From Anaerolineae bacterium (GTDB lineage Bacteria > Chloroflexota > Anaerolineae > B4-G1 > SLSP01), in contig JAFGKB010000022.1 in NCBI GenBank assembly GCA_016928755.1, positions 1 through 16,171 on the forward strand: 16,171 bases of DNA, in the 5' to 3' direction. Of the stretch, positions 1-5,533 are shown one piece after another; the stretch's first letter is position 1; each line of letters opens with the position of its first letter. Position numbers and translations under genes: made by a program. A model generated the notes under the pieces. It was not told the DNA's origin. It did not search any database and saw only the letters and a list, made by a program, of their open reading frames with translations.

Positions 1-26
1 ACGCATCACGCAATACGTATGCCCAG

Positions 27-932
27 CTACTCTTGCAAGTCCTGGATATCCATACCGGATGCTTGGAGCACCTGACGGAAGGGGTCATAGAAAGTATCAT
101 CGTGCTTTTCCAGGCCATCCCATTGGTAAGCGGTATTCAGAGCTTCCATACCTTCTTCGGTGCTGATAATGGCCAATAAGCCATCAATTACCTTGTCGCG
201 TATTTCTCGGGGGACACTGCTGGCGAATTGGACACCATCATTAGGAATATCGGTGGTTACTTCAATAACCACGACTTTTTCCATAATATCAGGATAATCC
301 TCTTCAACACGGGTGCGGGCGTCAATATAGGTCGCGCCGGCATCACAGTCCCCATTATAAACAGCAGCAGCAACAGCATCATGGCTACCGGCATCTACTA
401 CTTCGGTTAGGTCGGTGTCGGTGTCAATGCCTGCGGCCCGCAAGGTTAACATCGGGATAATCCATCCACTGGTTGAAAGTGGGTCAGGCCGGCAGAAAGT
501 CTTGCCTTCCAGGTCGGCAAGGCTGGAAATTCCACTATCGGCACGGACGATAATCTGGCCATTGTATGTGGGGCTTCCGAAACGTACAGAGACAAGTTCT
601 GCCTCGGCACACTTCCGGTCTGCCGCTAATACATAAGCGAAAGTTGCCAAGGAACCCATATGGGCTTCGGCGGGGTCGCTGCACATAGCCTCGACAACAC
701 CGGCATATTCTGTCGCTACGTTCGTGCTAAAGTACAGGCCAGTCTCTTCATGTAACATATCTGCGACTTGTTGGGCACCCGCCGAGACACGCTCCATCTC
801 ACCAGAGGGTACAAAGGACCAGACAATGGGGTTTTCTTCTGTACCGAGTTCGGGTTCTTTGGGTGCACAGGCAGAGAATGCCAATGCCAACACCAGGAGT
901 AAACCTACAACAGCTAATACTTGCTTTCGCAT
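27..932 (-). CDS. PhnD-like phosphate/phosphonate-type ABC transporter solute-binding lipoprotein
   Basis: Predicted 301-aa lipid-anchored extracytoplasmic binding protein that would deliver an oxyanion (phosphate, phosphite or phosphonate class) to an ABC importer. It starts with a basic N-terminus (MRKQ), a hydrophobic stretch and a lipobox ending FSAC, with the acylated Cys at residue 22. The mature part fits the PhnD/PF12974 fold: 'GSLATFAYV' in the first lobe, 'SLADLEGKTFCRPDP' in the hinge region, and 'GSHDAVAAAVYNGDCDAG' typical of this family. The ATG at 932 is chosen because AAGGAGG (complement of 940-946) sits 7 nt upstream of it; an in-frame TTG at 950 would place that site inside the gene. 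It lies directly behind a strong promoter and is probably first in its operon. ATPase and permease genes, if present, are beyond the left edge. The family is clear; the ligand cannot be read from sequence. Confidence 0.85.
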   Translation of the reverse strand: MRKQVLAVVGLLLVLALAFSACAPKEPELGTEENPIVWSFVPSGEMERVSAGAQQVADMLHEETGLYFSTNVATEYAGVVEAMCSDPAEAHMGSLATFAYVLAADRKCAEAELVSVRFGSPTYNGQIIVRADSGISSLADLEGKTFCRPDPLSTSGWIIPMLTLRAAGIDTDTDLTEVVDAGSHDAVAAAVYNGDCDAGATYIDARTRVEEDYPDIMEKVVVIEVTTDIPNDGVQFASSVPREIRDKVIDGLLAIISTEEGMEALNTAYQWDGLEKHDDTFYDPFRQVLQASGMDIQDLQE

Positions 933-972
933 AACTAATGCCTCCTTCAAATATTGGGGTCAATACACTTGT

Positions 973-1000
973 ATCATAGAACCAATAAGAGAATTGTCAA
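973..1000 (-). promoter_or_regulatory. sigma-70-type promoter for the binding-protein gene
   Basis: On the minus strand a perfect -35 TTGACA (complement of 995-1000) is followed, after a 16-bp spacer, by the -10 TATGAT (complement of 973-978, 5 of 6 matches). Transcription would start near 966, leaving a leader of about 35 nt that carries the AAGGAGG ribosome site before the ATG at 932. Confidence 0.75.
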
Positions 1001-1043
1001 TAGTAAGTTTATAAATGCCCCCCGTAATTTGTCATCTTGAACT

Positions 1044-1107
1044 TAGTTCATATCTTCACCCTTTTCCTAGTTCATTATCTTGTAATTTCGCTAATCTCTG
1101 CTATGCT
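1044..1107 (+). promoter_or_regulatory. possible promoter with upstream direct repeats, toward the ABC exporter leader
   Basis: TTGTAA at 1080-1085 and TATGCT at 1102-1107 are 16 bp apart and each match the sigma-70 consensus at 4 of 6 positions. Two near-identical direct repeats lie just upstream: TAGTTCATATCTT at 1044-1056 and TAGTTCATTATCTT at 1068-1081, the second touching the -35. The first overlaps a 13-bp dyad TGAACTTAGTTCA at 1038-1050. This arrangement would suit a regulator site, but the promoter elements are only fair. I found no better plus-strand promoter before 1243. Confidence 0.3.
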
Positions 1108-1242
1108 GTGATTAATTGTTTCGTACCCTGTCCACCTGACCAGGGCAATCTCCCCCCAACGGTAGGGTGACCTTAAACAGAGAATGGTTTACAATAGACC
1201 CTAGTAGTAATGCGTGAGATTATGTTTTTCAGGAGGAAACGG

Positions 1243-1320
1243 ATGGCTGCTTATACATATCCAAGTGCTAAAGTTCGTTATTTTACAGTAGGTAAAGGTG
1301 GCCCCAAAGCGCCGGGTTAA
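1243..1320 (+). CDS. putative 25-aa leader peptide upstream of the ABC exporter
   Basis: An ORF of 25 codons (ATG at 1243, TAA at 1318-1320) encodes MAAYTYPSAKVRYFTVGKGG followed by PKAPG. It is preceded by AGGAGG at 1231-1236 with a 6-nt spacer, one of the best ribosome sites in the window, in a region otherwise empty of genes. The peptide is Lys/Arg, Tyr, Gly and Pro rich, has no signal sequence and resembles no family I recognise. Its stop codon is followed immediately by the left arm of a large inverted repeat (1321-1337). A ribosome at the end of this ORF would therefore cover that arm. This is the layout of a translated attenuation leader for the downstream transporter. It could instead be an independent small protein or a chance ORF. 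Confidence 0.5.
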   Translation: MAAYTYPSAKVRYFTVGKGGPKAPG

Positions 1321-1503
1321 CCTGTTTTATGCTATAAATGATAGCTATCAAGTAAGTTGTACGGTGCATTCCTGGCTGCTGGCCTGGCAGTGGGGGAGTG
1401 TGTATTATAGAAAACAGGTACCGGCGAGCGGGCTTCGGTGGAAGAACCGAGTTGGGCGTTTTTTTGAGCGTCTATACACAAACTGAGAACCCCGCTCGTT
1501 TTC
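1321..1503 (+). promoter_or_regulatory. structured leader / candidate attenuator before the ABC exporter genes
   Basis: This non-coding stretch has several pairable segments. CCTGTTTT plus CTATAA (1321-1328, 1332-1337) pairs with TTATAGAAAACAGG (1405-1418), giving 14 bp with a 3-nt bulge. CGAGCGGG (1425-1432) pairs with CCCGCTCG (1491-1498). TGTGTAT (1399-1405) pairs with ATACACA (1474-1480). TTCGGT (1434-1439) pairs with ACCGAG (1446-1451, one G-U); with weaker flanking pairs this stem can reach 1425-1458 and abut the T7 tract at 1459-1465, like an imperfect terminator. Several of these pairings exclude each other. I infer a transcription-attenuation region; no known riboswitch or RNA family is recognised. 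Confidence 0.4.
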
Positions 1504-1552
1504 GCGTCTATAGAGGGCGTGGGATCAGTGGTGAGGGAGCGATAATTTAGAC

Positions 1553-1601
1553 AGACCCTAAAGGTTGCAAAAAATAAAAACTTCTGGGTTTTCAAGGGTC
1601 T
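1553..1601 (+). repeat. 7-bp inverted repeat just before the first exporter gene
   Basis: AGACCCT (1553-1559) and AGGGTCT (1595-1601) form a dyad around an A-rich spacer. The sequence AGACCCTA also occurs upstream at 1196-1203. The right arm ends about 17 nt before the AAGGA ribosome site (1618-1622) of the gene at 1630, so it could influence translation. Short enough to be chance. Confidence 0.3.
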
Positions 1602-1629
1602 ATTAGATGATGATATTAAGGATGTTAAC

Positions 1630-3588
1630 ATGATGAACAGAGACATTGATCCGAAACTTGCGAAGAAAATATCCTTCGATTTAAAAGATACCGTAGCCGA
1701 AAATCGCCTTGTGGGATTATGGCGGCTAATGAAAGGCTTCCGCTGGTTATACGTTGGGGCATTGGTTGCTATTGCTATCGGTGCATTAGCTCGGTCATTA
1801 ACCTACCGACTTATCCAATTCGTAGTGGATGATGTACTAGGTCAAGGGCTATTTATGGATAAATTGCCTTGGGTGGGTTTGGCTTTTGTCGGATTAGCGG
1901 CAGTTCAGGGCGGTTTCTCTTATCTTCAGGGTATTTGGACTGCTCAGACCGCTGAGGGGACAACTCTCCGGCTGCGTAACTATCTCTATGACCACCTTCA
2001 GCGATTACCGTTTGCTTTCCATGACTATAACAAGACGGGGGAACTTATCCAGCGCGTGACCTCTGACGTGGACGCCCTACGGCGTTTCTATGCCGATCAG
2101 GCCATCAGTATTGGCCGCATCGTTGCCTTGTTCCTTGTCAACTTCTTGATGTTATTGCAGTTGAATACCCGCCTGGCCTTGCTTTCTATTATTGCCATGC
2201 CTATGATTGTGGTGATGTCTTATCTTTTCTTTGGCCGGGTGGCTAAGGCTTATGACCTTTACCAGGACCAAGAGGCTAAACTCTCTACGCGGTTGCAAGA
2301 GAACCTTACGGGTGTTCGCGTTGTCAAAGCCTTTGCGCGCCAACCTTATGAGATGGAGAAATTCGACGGCGAGAACTGGGAAAAGTACCAACTCGGTAAG
2401 AAGCTATTGATTATGCACGCTCTCTATTGGCCTGTCTCCGATATTCTCTGCTCTGGGCAGATGATTTTGGTGATGGCGGTAGGGGCAATGATGGCCTTGC
2501 GTGGAGAGATTACGGTGGGAACTTATATGGCCGTAACCGGTATGGTCGTCTGGATCGTCTGGCCGATGCGTAACCTGGGCCGCTTAATCGTTCAGGTTTC
2601 CACCGGACTGGTTTCCTACCGTCGTATCGCTGACGTAATCGACCGTATCCGGGAGGATACCTTCACCGGGGTCGTGCCGGAGGATACAGCAGTTCGTGGT
2701 GCAGTAAGTTTCGAAAACGTTAACTTTGCTTATGTGCCGGAGCCGGAGTTGCGAGACCCGAAGACTCAGGAGCAGAAAGATAAAGAAGCGCTTGAACAGG
2801 TTACAGCGGAGGATTTAGAGCCTATACCTGTACTGCACGATGTCTCTTTCCGCTGCGCGCCGGGGAATGTGATCGCCTTGTTAGGTTCGACAGGCTCTGG
2901 TAAGACCAGCATCATTAACCTGTTGCTGCGCTTCTATGACTATCAGTCCGGGAGTATTAAGCTAGATGGTATTGAGTTACGTGAGTACTCAAAAGCTTTA
3001 CTACGCAGCCAGATTGGGATTGTGGAGCAAGAGCCGTTTCTCTTCTCCCGTTCCATTCGCGATAATATTGCCTATGGTGCTCGGCGTCCTGTAACCCAGG
3101 AAGAGGTTGAAGCGGCGGCGAAGGCGGCAGCTATTCACGATATTATTTGCACCTTCCCTGAAGGTTACGATACTATTGTTGGAGAGAAAGGGGTGACCCT
3201 TTCTGGTGGGCAGCGTCAGCGAGTAGCTATTGCGCGTGCATTATTAAAGGACCCGCGTATCTTGGTGTTGGATGATGCGACCTCCTCCGTGGATACCGAG
3301 ACTGAGGAACAGATTCAGGAGGCTTTGGAAGTTCTGATACCGGGACGCACGACCTTTATCATTGCACACCGTATTCAGACCGTGATGAACGCCGATCTCA
3401 TTCTTGTTCTTGATGCCGGACGTATTATACAAGCCGGTACACATGCGACATTGGTTCAGCAAGAGGGGCTTTATCGCCAGGTCTATGAGATTCAATCCCA
3501 GATTGAGGAAGAAGTTGCGGCTGAGATCCGTAGCCCGGATCATGTGGTTGTAGATGATTTGGTTGCTACGACGCGGGTTGGTGCTTAG
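1630..3588 (+). CDS. ABC exporter half-transporter, subunit with the degenerate catalytic residue
   Basis: A 652-aa fused membrane and ATPase subunit of a type IV ABC exporter. Residues ~35-325 hold six membrane helices with the coupling-helix pattern 'TGELIQRVTSDVD'; the nucleotide-binding domain follows from ~358. Motifs: Walker A GSTGSGKT (419-426), Q-loop Gln467, signature LSGGQ (524-528), Walker B ILVLDD (544-549), H-loop His580. The usual catalytic Glu after Walker B is Asp549 here, while the signature is intact. A charged insert (~369-398) separates the A-loop Tyr368 from the next strand. AAGGA at 1618-1622 serves the ATG at 1630 (a second ATG at 1633 is possible). The next gene starts 80 bp on and supplies the complementary halves of the ATP sites, so the two almost certainly form a heterodimer (BmrCD, TM287/288, LmrCD and PatAB class). 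Substrate unknown; drugs or lipids are usual. Confidence 0.92.
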   Translation: MMNRDIDPKLAKKISFDLKDTVAENRLVGLWRLMKGFRWLYVGALVAIAIGALARSLTYRLIQFVVDDVLGQGLFMDKLPWVGLAFVGLAAVQGGFSYLQGIWTAQTAEGTTLRLRNYLYDHLQRLPFAFHDYNKTGELIQRVTSDVDALRRFYADQAISIGRIVALFLVNFLMLLQLNTRLALLSIIAMPMIVVMSYLFFGRVAKAYDLYQDQEAKLSTRLQENLTGVRVVKAFARQPYEMEKFDGENWEKYQLGKKLLIMHALYWPVSDILCSGQMILVMAVGAMMALRGEITVGTYMAVTGMVVWIVWPMRNLGRLIVQVSTGLVSYRRIADVIDRIREDTFTGVVPEDTAVRGAVSFENVNFAYVPEPELRDPKTQEQKDKEALEQVTAEDLEPIPVLHDVSFRCAPGNVIALLGSTGSGKTSIINLLLRFYDYQSGSIKLDGIELREYSKALLRSQIGIVEQEPFLFSRSIRDNIAYGARRPVTQEEVEAAAKAAAIHDIICTFPEGYDTIVGEKGVTLSGGQRQRVAIARALLKDPRILVLDDATSSVDTETEEQIQEALEVLIPGRTTFIIAHRIQTVMNADLILVLDAGRIIQAGTHATLVQQEGLYRQVYEIQSQIEEEVAAEIRSPDHVVVDDLVATTRVGA

Positions 3589-3617
3589 GGTCTTTATTTG
3601 GCTTTCAGTTCTGATGA

Positions 3618-3632
3618 TCCCCGTTGCGGGGA
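3618..3632 (+). other. small intergenic hairpin between the two exporter genes
   Basis: TCCCCG, TTG, CGGGGA form a 6-bp G+C-rich stem with a 3-nt loop in the 80-bp gap between the two half-transporter genes. No T-run follows, so it is unlikely to stop transcription. It could stabilise the message or adjust the ratio of the two subunits. Confidence 0.45.
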
Positions 3633-3668
3633 ACAACAGCTTGGTGTGTTTAATTAATGGGGGATACC

Positions 3669-5486
3669 ATGAGTTACGAATTTGAAGAAGAAGAATTTAC
3701 GACGCAGTTCAACGGTCGTGTCTTGATGCGCATTTTGGCATTTCTTAAGCCCTATTGGTACTGGGTGCTTGGTTTTGTGATAATGATTGCCGGGACTTCG
3801 GTTACGGATTCTTATTTCACCTATCTGAGCAAGCTCATTGTTGATGAGGGTATTATTGCTCAGAATTCTGAACGACTGCGCCAACTTTTGACTACCTATG
3901 GGGGATTGGCTATATTCCAGGCCTTAACAGTCTTTGGCTTTATTTACCTGGCTGGTGTGTTAGGTGAGCGTGTCCAGTATGATATCCGGCGTAAGCTCTT
4001 TAACCATCTTCAAGAGTTGTCATTCTCTTATTTTGACAAGACACCGGTGGGATGGATTATGTCCCGTGTGACTTCTGACTCCCAGCGGATCGCCGAACTG
4101 GTTACCTGGGGGTTGGTGGACTCAACTTGGTCGATTTTGAACATCACGACATCCTTGATCTTTATGGCCATTATCAACTGGCGGTTGGCGTTGCTTGTCG
4201 GGTGCATCGTGCCGGTTATGGGGGCCATAGCTTTCTGGTTCAAACAACGGATTCTTGTCTATTTCCGGCGCGTTCGTAAATTGAACTCTAAAATTACTGG
4301 AGCTTATAATGAAAGTATTACCGGTGTTCGGGTTGTCAAAGCCCAGGTACGTGAGGAGAAAAACCTGGAAGAGTTCAGTTTTAAAACCACGGCAATGTAC
4401 AAATCTGCTTATCGCGCGGCTTGGCTTTCGGCACTCTTCCTGCCTATCATCCAGATTATTGGCGCGTTTGGGGTTGGGGGTGTTGTCTGGTACGGTGGCT
4501 TGCAAGTTCAATACGGTGATATCACCATTGGTGGTGTTCAAGCGTTTCTTTCGTACTTGACCTTTATGATGTGGCCCATTCAGGATATGGCCCGCGTCTA
4601 TGCCGAGATGCAGCAATCTATTGCTTCATCGGAGCGGGTCTTTTCCTTAATAGACGCTCAACCGGATGTTGTGGATCAGGATGGGGCTATTGACCCTGGT
4701 TATATTGAGGGTGAGGTGACCTTTGAAGATGTAACCTTCCGTTATGAAGAAGGTAAGGATGTCTTGCAGAACTTTAACTTACATGTACGTCCCGGTGAGC
4801 ATATCGCGCTGGTCGGCCCAACCGGTGGTGGTAAATCAACCATTGTCAACCTGATTTGCCGCTTCTACGAACCGACGGAGGGTGTAATCCGGATTGATGG
4901 TCGCGACTATACCGGCTTGACGCAACGGGCTATCCAATCACGGATTGGGATGGTGTTGCAGACTCCCCATCTCTTCTCTGGTACCATCCGGGATAACATC
5001 CGTTACGGGCATCTCGATGCCACTGATGAGGACGTAGAGCGCGCGGCGCAGATTGCCCATGCCCATAATTTCATTATGGAATTAGAAAACGGGTATGATG
5101 AGGATGTGGGTGAGGGGGGAAACTTGCTCTCAGTTGGTCAGAAACAACTTATCAGCATTGCCCGTGCGGTACTGGCCGATCCGGATATTCTTATCATGGA
5201 TGAAGCGACCAGTTCCGTGGATACCTTAACCGAGTCTTATATCCAGATGGGGATGGATGCTGTTATGGAAGGGCGTACCAGCTTTGTCATCGCCCACCGT
5301 CTGTCCACTATCAAACGTTCTGACCGCATCCTGGTTATTGAAAATGGTAAGATTGCGGAGAGGGGCACGCACAGTGAACTTATCCGTGCTGGTGGCCACT
5401 ACTATGATCTTTACACTCGCCAATTCCGCCGTGACCGTGAACAGGTCTATGGCCTTTATGGCGACCTATCGCCCTCTACCGCCTAA
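3669..5486 (+). CDS. ABC exporter half-transporter, subunit with the catalytic Glu and degenerate signature
   Basis: A 605-aa partner of the upstream subunit. Six membrane helices occupy ~30-315, with 'TPVGWIMSRVTSDSQ' in the coupling-helix region. In the ATPase domain, numbering from this start: Walker A GPTGGGKST (383-391), Q-loop Gln431, signature LSVGQ (487-491), Walker B ILIMDE (507-512) with Glu512, H-loop His543. The signature Gly is replaced (LSVGQ for LSGGQ) whereas the catalytic Glu is present: the mirror image of its partner. One composite site would be consensus (this Walker A and Glu with the partner's LSGGQ) and the other degenerate. The start at 3669 is chosen because GGGGGA lies 4 nt upstream; the in-frame ATG at 3657 has no ribosome site and would add four residues. 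A strong terminator follows. Confidence 0.92.
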   Translation: MSYEFEEEEFTTQFNGRVLMRILAFLKPYWYWVLGFVIMIAGTSVTDSYFTYLSKLIVDEGIIAQNSERLRQLLTTYGGLAIFQALTVFGFIYLAGVLGERVQYDIRRKLFNHLQELSFSYFDKTPVGWIMSRVTSDSQRIAELVTWGLVDSTWSILNITTSLIFMAIINWRLALLVGCIVPVMGAIAFWFKQRILVYFRRVRKLNSKITGAYNESITGVRVVKAQVREEKNLEEFSFKTTAMYKSAYRAAWLSALFLPIIQIIGAFGVGGVVWYGGLQVQYGDITIGGVQAFLSYLTFMMWPIQDMARVYAEMQQSIASSERVFSLIDAQPDVVDQDGAIDPGYIEGEVTFEDVTFRYEEGKDVLQNFNLHVRPGEHIALVGPTGGGKSTIVNLICRFYEPTEGVIRIDGRDYTGLTQRAIQSRIGMVLQTPHLFSGTIRDNIRYGHLDATDEDVERAAQIAHAHNFIMELENGYDEDVGEGGNLLSVGQKQLISIARAVLADPDILIMDEATSSVDTLTESYIQMGMDAVMEGRTSFVIAHRLSTIKRSDRILVIENGKIAERGTHSELIRAGGHYYDLYTRQFRRDREQVYGLYGDLSPSTA

Positions 5487-5492
5487 TTGTTT

Positions 5493-5530
5493 AGAACTCC
5501 GAGGTTTTCTTAAGCCTCGGAGTTCTTTTT
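5493..5530 (+). terminator. intrinsic terminator of the ABC exporter operon
   Basis: AGAACTCCGAGG (5493-5504) and CCTCGGAGTTCT (5515-5526) make a perfect 12-bp stem with a 10-nt loop, followed by TTTT then GTTTT. It sits 7 nt after the exporter stop codon. The convergent gene ends at 5534. On the minus strand the hairpin is followed by A-rich sequence with no T tract, so it is mainly a plus-strand terminator. Confidence 0.92.
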
Positions 5531-5533
5531 GTT

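Noticed and set aside
933..950. An in-frame TTG at 950 that would lengthen the binding protein by six residues.
   Set aside because: The AAGGAGG site would then be inside the gene, and the signal peptide starts properly at the ATG at 932.
1332..1646. A 104-codon open frame on the minus strand in the exporter leader.
   Set aside because: No ribosome site, no recognisable domain, and it overlaps the structured leader and the start of the exporter gene.
5493..5530. Treating the 12-bp hairpin as a bidirectional terminator that also serves the TPR ATPase gene.
   Set aside because: On the minus strand no T tract follows the stem, so only the plus-strand role is supported.
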